DNA of 48,293 nucleotides, from contig JBBRDE010000008.1 in NCBI GenBank assembly GCA_038204185.1, positions 1-48,293 of the forward strand, in the 5' to 3' direction. This DNA is from Salmonirosea sp038204185 (GTDB lineage: Bacteria > Bacteroidota > Bacteroidia > Cytophagales > Spirosomataceae). The notes under the pieces were generated by a model. That model searched no databases. It had not been told where the DNA came from and saw only the letters and a list, made by a program, of their open reading frames with translations. Shown in pieces: positions 16,094-24,619 of this stretch. Position 1 is the first letter of the stretch; every line of letters starts with the position of its first letter. A program made the translations under genes and the position numbers.

Positions 16094-17326
16094 TTAACTA
16101 TCTAGTTCGCCCGCGATTACGTTCAGGCTACTCATGATAACGATTGCGTCCGATAGGGTACTACCCACACACATTTCAGGAAAAGCCTGATAGTAAATGA
16201 AACTGGGACGCCGGAAGTGCAGTCGGTAGGGGGTACGTCCACCGTCGCTGATCATATAAAAACCCAATTCTCCGTTGCCGCCTTCCACCGCGTGGTATAT
16301 CTCACCAATAGGTGCGTCGATTTCCCCCATCACGATTTTGAAGTGGTAGATGAGTGCTTCCATGCTGGTGTACACGTTGTCCTTTGGGGGCAAATAGTAC
16401 TCGGGTGCATCGGCGTAGTAGGGGCCTTCAGGCAGGTTTTCGAGGGCTTGTTCAATGATCTTGAGGCTTTCCCAAATCTCGCCGTTACGTACCATGAACC
16501 GATCGTAGGTATCGCCGCTCTGGCCAATGGGAATGTTGAAATCAAAATCCTCGTAGGACGAATACGGATTCATTACCCGCACATCGTAATCTACCCCCGC
16601 AGCCCGCAGGTTAGGGCCCGTAAAGCCATAGTTAAGCGCGCGTTCGGCAGAGATGCTGCCTACATTGATGAGGCGATCCATGAAAATTCGGTTCCGATTG
16701 AACAGCTGTTCAAACTCCCGCATTACCGGTGGAAATGACTTGATGAATTCGCGCAACTTGCGAATCGCTTCGCTGGAAAGATCCCGCTCCATGCCGCCTA
16801 CCCGGCCCATATTGGTGGTTAGGCGTGCCCCACACACTTCCTCATATATTTCATAAATTTCCTCGCGCTTCTCGAACAAATAGAGAAAGCCAGTGAAAGC
16901 TCCCGTGTCTACCCCCAAAATACCGTTGCAGATCAGGTGATCGGAAATCCGCGCCAGCTCCATCATAATCACCCGGATATACTGCGCCCGCTTAGGAACC
17001 TCTACGTGCAGAAACTTCTCCATGGTCATGTGCCAGCCCAGATTGTTGATCGGGGAAGAACAATAATTCATGCGGTCGGTAAGCGTCGTAATCTGGTAAT
17101 AAGGCCGACGTTCCGCAATTTTCTCAAAAGCACGATGAATATAGCCAATAGTCTGCTCGGTGGACACGATGATTTCTCCGTCCATCTGCAGAATATTCTG
17201 AAAAATGCCATGTGTGGCGGGGTGCGTAGGGCCCAGGTTCAGCGTGGTCAGCTCACCTACAAGCTCGGGTTGGTCTCGCCTTGCCAGGGCATTAACACTG
17301 TGTATGAGTTCTATATCGTTTTCCAT
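16094..17326 (-). CDS. nuoD: NADH-quinone oxidoreductase subunit D
   Basis: The 410-residue 49-kDa subunit of complex I, descended from the large subunit of [NiFe]-hydrogenases, which forms the quinone pocket with NuoB. Diagnostic parts are NLGPTHPATHGIFQ near residue 30 with the quinone-contact histidines, HRAFEKIAERRPYYQ, the SGVDYDVR-type motif here as AAGVDYDVRVMNPYSSY, and the C-terminal block DGGRTPYRLHFRRPSF. The hydrogenase-type metal cysteines are absent, as in all complex I subunits. It is separate from nuoC, not fused as in enterobacteria. Confidence 0.96.
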   Translation of the reverse strand: MENDIELIHSVNALARRDQPELVGELTTLNLGPTHPATHGIFQNILQMDGEIIVSTEQTIGYIHRAFEKIAERRPYYQITTLTDRMNYCSSPINNLGWHMTMEKFLHVEVPKRAQYIRVIMMELARISDHLICNGILGVDTGAFTGFLYLFEKREEIYEIYEEVCGARLTTNMGRVGGMERDLSSEAIRKLREFIKSFPPVMREFEQLFNRNRIFMDRLINVGSISAERALNYGFTGPNLRAAGVDYDVRVMNPYSSYEDFDFNIPIGQSGDTYDRFMVRNGEIWESLKIIEQALENLPEGPYYADAPEYYLPPKDNVYTSMEALIYHFKIVMGEIDAPIGEIYHAVEGGNGELGFYMISDGGRTPYRLHFRRPSFIYYQAFPEMCVGSTLSDAIVIMSSLNVIAGELDS

Positions 17327-17434
17327 CTCATTTCAATTTTGGATAATAGACCTGATCGCCGGAACGAGGATTGAATGTTAAAAAACTACATCTTTTAATT
17401 ATTCTATCAATCAATCACTCATTCATAATTAACA
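17327..17434 (-). repeat. Intercistronic linker (nuoC-nuoD)
   Basis: The 108-bp spacer opens, in the sense strand after the nuoC stop, with ATTATGAATGAGTGATTGA and GATAGAATAATT words matching the nuoF-nuoG linker. The start-codon half is only weakly complementary (AACATTCAATCC), so only one arm of the family is well kept. Confidence 0.5.
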
Positions 17435-17935
17435 TCAGCGCCCAAAAAGAGCGTCGGTTTTATCCTCGCGGGTGTTGTCTTCGAGCGGGTACTGCCGACG
17501 CATTGGAAAGTAATCCATTTCCTCGATATTCAAAATGCGGATCAGGTTTGGATGCCCTTCGAACAGGATACCAAAGAAATCGTAGGTTTCACGCTCCATC
17601 CAGTTAGCGGACGAGTAGAGGCCTGTGGCGGTGGGGATATGAATGTCCTCTTCTGCCAGAAACACCTTGATTCGCAGCCGGAAATTATGAATCAGGCTGT
17701 GTACGTGGTATACAACCGCAAATTCTCTCCCCGGCGTGTCAGGATAATGCACCCCCGTGAGATCGGTGAGAAAATTGGCTTTGAATTTCTCGTGATTGAA
17801 AAGGAATTCCAGCATCGGAATGATCTGCCCGCGCGTGGTGGTAAGCGTCAGCATTCCGTACGGCTCCTCAAAATCGAATACGTCTCCTCCAAATTTTTCA
17901 ATCAACGCTTCGGCTACTTCCTGGTTGTTAAGCAT
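17435..17935 (-). CDS. nuoC: NADH-quinone oxidoreductase subunit C
   Basis: The 166-residue 30-kDa subunit, a structural component of the peripheral arm without cofactors. The family signature is ERETYDFFGILFEGHPNLIRIL, followed by the YFPMRRQYPLED segment, which packs against NuoD. It is an independent gene 5 bp after nuoB, consistent with translational coupling to it. Confidence 0.95.
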   Translation of the reverse strand: MLNNQEVAEALIEKFGGDVFDFEEPYGMLTLTTTRGQIIPMLEFLFNHEKFKANFLTDLTGVHYPDTPGREFAVVYHVHSLIHNFRLRIKVFLAEEDIHIPTATGLYSSANWMERETYDFFGILFEGHPNLIRILNIEEMDYFPMRRQYPLEDNTREDKTDALFGR

Positions 17936-17940
17936 AGGAA

Positions 17941-18480
17941 TTATTCAATGTTGAATGATTGTAGCAAATGGGCGTACTCCTCCGAATTGCGGCGACGCAA
18001 AGACTCATTGCGGGCCATTTCCTGCACTTGCATTAACCCTTCCAGCACCTGCTCGGGGCGGGGTGGGCAGCCCGGCACGTAAACATCAACCGGAATGATA
18101 CGATCAATACCCTGCAACACACTGTATGAATCAAAAATACCGCCGCTGCAAGCACAAGCGCCCATCGCCAGTACCCAGCGGGGTTCGGCCATTTGCAAAT
18201 ATACTTGCTTCACAATGGGAGCCATCTTCTTAGCAATGGTACCCATCACCATCAGCAAATCAGCCTGCCGGGGCGAGAAGCTGGGCCGCTCGGAACCGAA
18301 ACGGGCAATGTCGTAGTGGGAACCCATGGTAGCCATGAACTCGATACCACAACAAGAGGTGGCAAATGGCAACGGCCAAAGGGAATTGCTCCGGGCTATA
18401 CCGATCACTTCATCAAACGAAGTAGCGAAAAAACCGGAGCCGGTATGCCCTTTGGGAGCTTCAACTATTTCAGGTTTCAT
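17941..18480 (-). CDS. nuoB: NADH-quinone oxidoreductase subunit B
   Basis: The 179-residue subunit holding the terminal [4Fe-4S] cluster N2, which reduces quinone. The ligands are adjacent Cys43-Cys44 (TSCCGIEF), Cys109 (MGACACSGG) and Cys138 (VPGCPPRPE). The extra Cys111 replaces a residue that is usually Asn and is not a ligand. The conserved RFGSERPSFSPRQADLL region is present. It lies between nuoA (93-bp hairpin-forming spacer) and nuoC (5 bp). Confidence 0.96.
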   Translation of the reverse strand: MKPEIVEAPKGHTGSGFFATSFDEVIGIARSNSLWPLPFATSCCGIEFMATMGSHYDIARFGSERPSFSPRQADLLMVMGTIAKKMAPIVKQVYLQMAEPRWVLAMGACACSGGIFDSYSVLQGIDRIIPVDVYVPGCPPRPEQVLEGLMQVQEMARNESLRRRNSEEYAHLLQSFNIE

Positions 18481-18573
18481 TTATTTAATGGATAGTAAAC
18501 GGTGAATAATGAATAATTGAAGAGTCAGAAAGCAAGCAATTGGTCATTATTCTCTGTTCATTGTCAACTAATT
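18481..18573 (-). repeat. Intercistronic hairpin linker (nuoA-nuoB)
   Basis: The sense strand starts TTAGTTGACAATGAACAG then GAATAATGACCAATTG, and ends CAATTATTCATTATTC, CCGTTTACTATCC and ATTAAATAA before the ATG. GAATAATGACCAATTG pairs with CAATTATTCATTATTC at 13 of 16 positions, and flanking words also pair. Confidence 0.65.
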
Positions 18574-18948
18574 TCACTCCTCCCACTTAAGAACTCCCTT
18601 ACGGATGATGTAAAAGAAGCCCGCCAGCAGAAGGGACATAAACAATATCATCTCGATAAAACCCAACATCCCTAATTGCTTGAAATTCACGGCCCAGGGA
18701 TACATAAAAATGACCTCTACGTCAAAGAGTACGAAGAGAATCGCCACTAGAAAGTATTTTACCGAAATGGGCGTGCGGGCGTTCCCGACGACCTCGATGC
18801 CACACTCGAAGGGATCGTCTTTCAACTTGCTTTTCCGACTGGGGCCAATATTATGGGTGACGATCATGGTACCCACAATAAAAGCCGCCGCCAGCACAAA
18901 CTGAACGACAATGGGAAGGAAATCGGATGGAAGGTAACTCGTGTTCAT
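18574..18948 (-). CDS. nuoA: NADH-quinone oxidoreductase subunit A
   Basis: The 124-residue ND3 homologue, a three-helix membrane subunit at the hinge between the two arms of complex I. The loop between helices 1 and 2 has the conserved KDDPFECG motif, and helix 2 contains the acidic FVLFDVEVIFMYPW motif. It is the first gene of the operon. A well-formed Bacteroidota promoter lies 77-108 bp upstream of its ATG, with a leader of about 70 nt. Confidence 0.95.
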   Translation of the reverse strand: MNTSYLPSDFLPIVVQFVLAAAFIVGTMIVTHNIGPSRKSKLKDDPFECGIEVVGNARTPISVKYFLVAILFVLFDVEVIFMYPWAVNFKQLGMLGFIEMILFMSLLLAGFFYIIRKGVLKWEE

Positions 18949-19024
18949 GGTACTGTGTTTTCAACGTACTGTTGGTGTAAAATGTTCACACAATTACACC
19001 TGGGGGATTCAATTCAAATAGGCT

Positions 19025-19056
19025 CAAAATTACAAGGTGTAAACTTACCAACCAAA
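19025..19056 (-). promoter_or_regulatory. Promoter of the nuo operon
   Basis: On the minus strand a TTTG -33 box (19053-19056) and a TAATTTTG -7 box (19025-19032) are 20 bp apart, an exact fit to the Bacteroidota sigma-70 pattern TTTG-N19/20-TAnnTTTG. Transcription would start near 19018. Confidence 0.75.
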
Positions 19057-19091
19057 TTGGCCAGAAGCAGATTTGGTAAAGCAAGGGGCGC

Positions 19092-19116
19092 AAAAAAGCC
19101 CCTGTAAAACAGGGGC
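19092..19116 (-). terminator. Rho-independent terminator after the first esterase
   Basis: On the minus strand GCCCCTG-TTTTA-CAGGGGC forms a perfect 7-bp stem followed directly by six T. It lies 20 bp past the esterase stop codon and just before the nuo promoter, insulating the two units. Confidence 0.88.
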
Positions 19117-19136
19117 CTCCGGGAAGTCATATTTTA

Positions 19137-21242
19137 TCAATCAATAACAATACGCTTTGTCACGTCCAGTCCCGGGGCTCGCACCCGTACAATGTACAGG
19201 CCCGGTGCAAGCGCTCGGGCATCGATAGTACGGCGCTGATTCAGTATAGGATAATGCTGCGTACGCAGAACCGCACCATTTACATTGTAGAAGACTACCT
19301 CAGCGTTGGTGAGGTCATCGCGCGTCTCGATGGCAATAATTCCGCCCTGACTGGGATTAGGAAAAATCACTACTCCATCTCCCTCCGATGTTTCGTAAGA
19401 AAAAGGAGCGGAGAAAGTCGAATAGCATGTGAGAGTATTGTTATTACCCAGCGTAAAAACCGACCTGGCGCGAGACGTGTAGTTGCCCGATTTCGTTACT
19501 TTGATCGCTGGGGTTTCCGGTTTCAAGAAGCTATCCCCTACTTTCCACTCAAACTTTTCGTTAAGTCCGGTTTCAGGGATTGAACTACTCAAGCTGAATG
19601 GCCCTGATTGCTCGATCAGGGGCTGCGTGATTTTGGGTCGAACCGTGAGCGAAACCGGTGCGGACGTTTCCGATTCACAGCCGAATACATTCCGGGCTTT
19701 TACCGTATAATTTCCCGATTGCATTGCTTTCAACGATTTGGCACTGCTGCCATCACTCCACAGAAAAAAATCAGTTCCTCCCGAAGCAGAAAATACAAAT
19801 CCCGAATCGGCGCAGGCTTGCTGTTGCCCGCCCGGTATGATAGTAGGTTTGAAGGGTCGAACGGTGTTGTTCAGCGTTACGGCAGGGCTTAGAGTAGCAT
19901 TGCCGCTGGCATCTTTCAACACAGCACGGTAGGTCCCTGGTGAGGTGATGACGATCGTTCTACCTGTTTGTCCAGTTGACCACGAATAGGATGAGTACCC
20001 AGCGGGCAAAGTAAGGCTAACTGTTGCGTTATCCTGCCCGCAGGCGGTTGTAATAGCTGGTATAGGCGTAGGTAAAACCGGCGTAATGGTGGAAAAGAAG
20101 GTCGTATTAAGGGAGGCATTCCAAAGATCGGCCAGGATTTTCATTCCCTCCAGTCCTTTGAAGTGAGTACCATCGGGGCGCGGCACATAAGAGTTGTCCG
20201 TTTCGGGTCCGGGAAAAGTACTATTGAAAGTAGTATTGAGCACGGCATTTTGCCCATTGATCACTGCCTGACTTATAGTGGACTGGTGGGAATCATCATT
20301 TAGAGCACGTGAAGTACGGGATATGACCCAGTTAATGCGCTTACCTGTGTCGCTGTTGAGCTTATTGATCAGGAACTGCAAAGCCTGCTGGTAGACACTG
20401 GCGCTGGTATTCAACGGAAAATTGTCGGCCTCGCCCTGCATCCACAAAATGCCTCTTACTCCCAATTGATTTACATAATGCTGGGTAGAAATAAGCAAAT
20501 TCCCGTAGGGCATCTGAGCCGGATAGGGGAATCCCCCGTAAGCACTCTTGGTGACTTGTCCGACGGCACTTTGCGCCCAGTTTTGTACCGAGGTACCTTC
20601 CCAGGCGGTATTGATGAAAAGAACCGGCACATTTAGCTTGCGGGTCAGCTGATCGCCGAGTATTCCCCAGAACCAGGCGGTTTGACCCCGGGGGCCTACG
20701 GTTACGGTAGACTCCAAATGCGCAAACGTAGGGGCCGGCGGATCAAACAGCGAATTGACCGTGTTATCATATACAATGTAGTTTACCCGATCGTCGGTAG
20801 CGGCGGGGCCAGGCGATTCAATCAGGCCCTGTACATTAGACTGTCCGGCAATAAGAAACACCTCGCCTATGCCCATCCTGGAAACCACGTCCCGGTCAAC
20901 GACCGTACCCGCCCGAATCCCCCGCACTTCCAGAGTGTACCACCCTCCCTGCAGGCGCAGAGTCCCCAGAAACACCCCACCTGATACTTTATCCTGAAGT
21001 GTGCTCCAATCCGTTGCAATCCCCTGACCAGGAATCACGGGAACTGCCCTCACTTCAAGCTTATCGATGGGTTGTGAGTAGGTACCGGATATCGAGATGG
21101 TGGTTTGGCCCGTTATGTCGCGCTGATAGACCGACCGATCTGTCGGGGAAGTGATTTTGATTTGGGCCTGGGTGGTCAGAACCAGCGCGACGCTCAATAA
21201 GAGAGTATGAACTAAGGTAAATAATGTAGACGTACTATGCAT
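19137..21242 (-). CDS. Secreted SASA-family esterase with Ig-like domains and T9SS tail (short paralogue)
   Basis: A 701-residue secreted protein. The chosen ATG gives a clear signal peptide (MHSTSTLFTL..., cleavage near TQAQ); a start 14 codons upstream would spoil it. An N-terminal beta domain is followed by an SGNH-type SASA esterase: Ser135 in GQSN, the WMQGEADN block, and Asp357/His360 in RPDGTH. The family includes sialate and acetylxylan esterases, so it probably removes acetyl groups from a polysaccharide. About three Ig-like segments follow, then a C-terminal T9SS type A sorting domain (FPNPSQGG...GLYIVRV...KRIVID), which should bring it to the cell surface. It is a tandem paralogue of the next gene. 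Confidence 0.82.
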   Translation of the reverse strand: MHSTSTLFTLVHTLLLSVALVLTTQAQIKITSPTDRSVYQRDITGQTTISISGTYSQPIDKLEVRAVPVIPGQGIATDWSTLQDKVSGGVFLGTLRLQGGWYTLEVRGIRAGTVVDRDVVSRMGIGEVFLIAGQSNVQGLIESPGPAATDDRVNYIVYDNTVNSLFDPPAPTFAHLESTVTVGPRGQTAWFWGILGDQLTRKLNVPVLFINTAWEGTSVQNWAQSAVGQVTKSAYGGFPYPAQMPYGNLLISTQHYVNQLGVRGILWMQGEADNFPLNTSASVYQQALQFLINKLNSDTGKRINWVISRTSRALNDDSHQSTISQAVINGQNAVLNTTFNSTFPGPETDNSYVPRPDGTHFKGLEGMKILADLWNASLNTTFFSTITPVLPTPIPAITTACGQDNATVSLTLPAGYSSYSWSTGQTGRTIVITSPGTYRAVLKDASGNATLSPAVTLNNTVRPFKPTIIPGGQQQACADSGFVFSASGGTDFFLWSDGSSAKSLKAMQSGNYTVKARNVFGCESETSAPVSLTVRPKITQPLIEQSGPFSLSSSIPETGLNEKFEWKVGDSFLKPETPAIKVTKSGNYTSRARSVFTLGNNNTLTCYSTFSAPFSYETSEGDGVVIFPNPSQGGIIAIETRDDLTNAEVVFYNVNGAVLRTQHYPILNQRRTIDARALAPGLYIVRVRAPGLDVTKRIVID

Positions 21243-21376
21243 TTTGTGCGTGCTAAAAAAATATAAAAACCAGCCCGAACCCAAACAAGTTCATTTGGTT
21301 TTAAGGCAAAAATTCTACAAAAATAGCAGATTATTTTTGCTTGAAGTACCTGGATCCTTTTTTTGACACCTCAGAT

Positions 21377-24300
21377 CTATTGGCTTACTATCAGTTTTTG
21401 TGTGGCTTTGAAACCTTCGGATTGGATTCGTATAATATAAACTCCGCTCGCCAATGTAGATAAGTCTATTGTTTGGCGCTCTTCAAAAGAAGGAATCGAA
21501 AAGAATTGAACAGCCACACCCCTTAAATCAATGATCTGTACGGTAGCATTTGTAAGGTTCTGCATCGTTTCCAGCGTGACTGATCCGTCGCGCGTGGGAT
21601 TCGGATAAATGCTTAAGCCATTCCCCCCTACTTCGGGAACAAAGATAAAAACCGACGAAGGTGCAGACGCACAGGTTAGCAAATCGCTATACTGTATTTG
21701 GGCTTTTACTGTGTAATTTCCCTCCTGCACTACTTTGATAAGAGCATTTTTGTTGAATAAGGCTTCACCGTTTCGGAGCCAGCTGAACGCACCGTTAGAC
21801 CTGTCGTTACTCGCTTCTAGGGTATAGGTACCAACCTGTTGGATAATGGGTTGCTTTGGGGTAGGTTTGGCTTCAAGACGAACAGGGGGTGAAAAGGCCG
21901 AATAGCAGCCGTTACTTCCCTGGATTTGCACGGAATAGTTTCCAGTAGTACCGACATCAATACTTTTTCCGATAACGCCCGTGCTCCAGATTAATGTTCC
22001 GCTATCACTCGCCGTGAGCTGAACGGTGTCTCCTTCGCAAAATGCGGCGGGGCCGGACACAATAATAGTGGGAGCGTTGGGAAGCGCAAGTGCCCGAACT
22101 TCCACCACATTGGAGGCGTCAGAAACACAACCAAACTCATTTTTTACCCGCACCTGGTACGAATCGGTTTTGTTTGTGGTAATCTCCTTACTAGAGGCCC
22201 CATTGCTCCACACATAGCCGGTGGCTGCCGAAGCCCTTAAGGTAAGAGTCTTGTCCGCACAAAACGTGGTAACCCCTAGCGCTTCTATCGTCGGACGATC
22301 CGGCAGGGGGTTTACCACGACCGGTATGGAAGTCGAGCCTGCAGATTGACAACCGTTGGCATCCAGGACAGTGAGGGAGTAGTTACCCGAGACTCGCACT
22401 TCGAGTTCGCGCTGATTGCTCCCAGTGTTCCAACGGTACGAATTGGAGGTACTTGCTTGCAGTACAGTGTAATCACGATCACAAAAGGTGGTCGGTCGTA
22501 GTGCGTTTATAGTCGGAATTGCGGGCAATGGGTTAACCTGAACCCGAACGGCATCGGAGGTCGCCGCGCAGCCATTGGCGTCAATCACTGAAACGGAGTA
22601 TTCCCCGGATGTATTTACGGTTACCGAGCGCTCGGATGTATTTATATTCCAGCGATTTCCCTGCTCAGAGCTGGAGGTTAGAGTTACATTCTGGTCAGCA
22701 CAGAAGGTAGTGTTACCACTGACCAGAATGGATGGCCGTGAAGGCAGGGGATTTACATTGATCGTTATGGGATCGGATTCGGGTGAGCGGCAGCCATTGG
22801 CATCAATCGCAACCACTCGGTATGTGCCGCTGATCCCTACGGCAATAGAAGTTCCCTCCTGCCCACTCGACCACACATTCCGAACGGTGGCGTCTGATCG
22901 TAGGGTTATGGCCCCCCCGGCGCAAAAGGTAGTAGAGCCTGTCACATTCACGGTGGGCTTAGGCGGGGGTGGAGTGGTATAGGTACTGATGGAAACAGGC
23001 GCGGAGGTAGCCTCGCATCCGTATACACTCGTGGCGGTCACAGAAAAGGTACTCGAGGTTCTGGTCGTAATGCGCTGCTGAGTCTGCCCGTTACTCCATC
23101 GAATATTGTCATTGGTTGAGGCAACCAAAGCTACCGAACTCCCCTGGCAGATTCTATCGCCATTTTCCAGCATTATAGTAGGGGTCGAGGGGCGAATTTC
23201 ATTAGAGATCGCGATATTAGGTAAAAAGAAAATACGTCCTGCAGAGTCCCGGATTTTGGCCGAATATTGCCCCCCACCAACCGATATAGAGGTGCCACTT
23301 TGTCCATTATTCCAGTTTACAGCGGTATAATCCCCTCCTTCCACAGCAATAGTTACCGAATTGTTTCCGCCACATGCCAGGCGAAACTTGGGGGGAGGGA
23401 TGGCTTTAAAAGGCTCGGATCGCGCAAAAAAATCATCGTTTAAAGAAGCATTCCATCCTTGGCCGAGCTGGGCAAGCCCTTCATTTTGAAAGTGTGCCCC
23501 ATCGGGCCGGGGAATCTGTATTTTGTCTGTATCAGGACCCAGAAATGTATTGGCAGTAGCAGCTACAATCTCGTTTTGCGCTTTGACAACCTCGGCTCTG
23601 ATACCGCGCTGGTTGTCATACGATGTTCGGGCAATTACCCAGGAAATATTTTTACCCGATTCAGCCCGGCTCTGATCAATGACCGCCTTCAGAGCATTTT
23701 TATAAGCGGCCGTAGAAGTGCTGGTAAAATTATCGGCCTCGCCTTGTTGCCACAGTATGGCTCGGACTCCGGTAACAGGTAGGTAATACTGGAAAAGTAA
23801 GCGTAGATTGCCGTAGGGCATTCCATTGGGAACAAAAGGATCGCCATTGTAAACCGAATAGGCCGTACCGCTGATACTCTCCTGCCAGTTTTTCATAGCA
23901 GTACCGTACCAGCCCGCATTATAGAACAAAATAGGAACACCCAGTCGGCTGGCGAGCAGGTCGCCCAGGCGGCCCCACGCCCAGGCCGAATTACCGCGTG
24001 GCGAGATGTAGGAATCGGAATTCAGGTGCACAAAATCGGGCCTGGGCAGGTCTGAATTGGATATCTGATTGTAATAATTGATGCAATTGACCCGGTCGTC
24101 GCCCGCGCCCGCCCCTCCGTACCCAAGGTACCCCTGTGCATTAGACTGCCCTGCAATCAGAAATACCTCCCCAATCCCCAGGCGATCCAACGTCGAACTG
24201 CCTATGAGTTGGTCGCCCCACCAGCCCCTAACCTCCAACTCGTACCACCCCCCAGTCCAGTCCACCTGACCGGCATAGCTGCCGCCCTGCGGGTTGCTCT

Positions 24301-24538
24301 GGATTGTGATCCAGCCCGATGTGGCACCTCCGTTAATGGCTCTTAATTGTATTTCCACGCGATCTACAGGCCGTGCGTAGGTACCCCTGATGTAGAGCGT
24401 GGCGGAATTGTTTTTATCTCTCTGGAGAACGGTACGACTGGTGGGAGAGGTAATTGTAACCTGTCCATACGCGATAGTCCCCAATAAACTCGATAAGGTC
24501 ACCCATGTGACCAATAGCAAACGCCAGGTAAAATTCAT
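21377..24538 (-). CDS. Secreted SASA-family esterase with expanded Ig-like repeats and T9SS tail (long paralogue)
   Basis: A 1053-residue paralogue of the preceding entry. The ATG at 24538 gives a signal peptide ending near AYGQ; a longer start was rejected. The esterase part matches the shorter protein throughout, with Ser132 in GQSN, the WQQGEADN block and Asp346/His349 in RPDGAH. One divergent Ig-like segment follows, then six regular repeats of about 74 residues (449-893), a divergent last one, and a T9SS type A domain (YPNPTRDG...GVYIIRI...QKLIVSQ). The extra repeats probably act as a stalk or as sugar-binding modules holding the esterase off the surface. Gene order and similarity suggest duplication, then repeat gain in this copy or loss in the other. 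Confidence 0.82.
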   Translation of the reverse strand: MNFTWRLLLVTWVTLSSLLGTIAYGQVTITSPTSRTVLQRDKNNSATLYIRGTYARPVDRVEIQLRAINGGATSGWITIQSNPQGGSYAGQVDWTGGWYELEVRGWWGDQLIGSSTLDRLGIGEVFLIAGQSNAQGYLGYGGAGAGDDRVNCINYYNQISNSDLPRPDFVHLNSDSYISPRGNSAWAWGRLGDLLASRLGVPILFYNAGWYGTAMKNWQESISGTAYSVYNGDPFVPNGMPYGNLRLLFQYYLPVTGVRAILWQQGEADNFTSTSTAAYKNALKAVIDQSRAESGKNISWVIARTSYDNQRGIRAEVVKAQNEIVAATANTFLGPDTDKIQIPRPDGAHFQNEGLAQLGQGWNASLNDDFFARSEPFKAIPPPKFRLACGGNNSVTIAVEGGDYTAVNWNNGQSGTSISVGGGQYSAKIRDSAGRIFFLPNIAISNEIRPSTPTIMLENGDRICQGSSVALVASTNDNIRWSNGQTQQRITTRTSSTFSVTATSVYGCEATSAPVSISTYTTPPPPKPTVNVTGSTTFCAGGAITLRSDATVRNVWSSGQEGTSIAVGISGTYRVVAIDANGCRSPESDPITINVNPLPSRPSILVSGNTTFCADQNVTLTSSSEQGNRWNINTSERSVTVNTSGEYSVSVIDANGCAATSDAVRVQVNPLPAIPTINALRPTTFCDRDYTVLQASTSNSYRWNTGSNQRELEVRVSGNYSLTVLDANGCQSAGSTSIPVVVNPLPDRPTIEALGVTTFCADKTLTLRASAATGYVWSNGASSKEITTNKTDSYQVRVKNEFGCVSDASNVVEVRALALPNAPTIIVSGPAAFCEGDTVQLTASDSGTLIWSTGVIGKSIDVGTTGNYSVQIQGSNGCYSAFSPPVRLEAKPTPKQPIIQQVGTYTLEASNDRSNGAFSWLRNGEALFNKNALIKVVQEGNYTVKAQIQYSDLLTCASAPSSVFIFVPEVGGNGLSIYPNPTRDGSVTLETMQNLTNATVQIIDLRGVAVQFFSIPSFEERQTIDLSTLASGVYIIRIQSEGFKATQKLIVSQ
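21860..23194 (-). repeat. Six tandem Ig-like repeats (coding)
   Basis: Each repeat has the pattern PTI-x-TTFC-x-LxAS-x-WSNG-x-SGxYxVxVxDANGC-x-VNPLP over about 74 codons. The two cysteines of each unit are placed to form one disulfide. The neighbouring paralogue has only one clear unit of this type. Confidence 0.75.
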
Positions 24539-24619
24539 GCTTTCACAGCTATTTTCTCTCGGTAATTTTCGCCTAATATCAGACAAGAGCCACCCGTAAG
24601 CAATACTTTGACCAAAAAT

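Noticed and set aside
21860..23194. CRISPR-like or satellite array
   Set aside because: The periodicity is of about 74 codons at protein level inside a continuous gene, with diverged DNA and no spacers.
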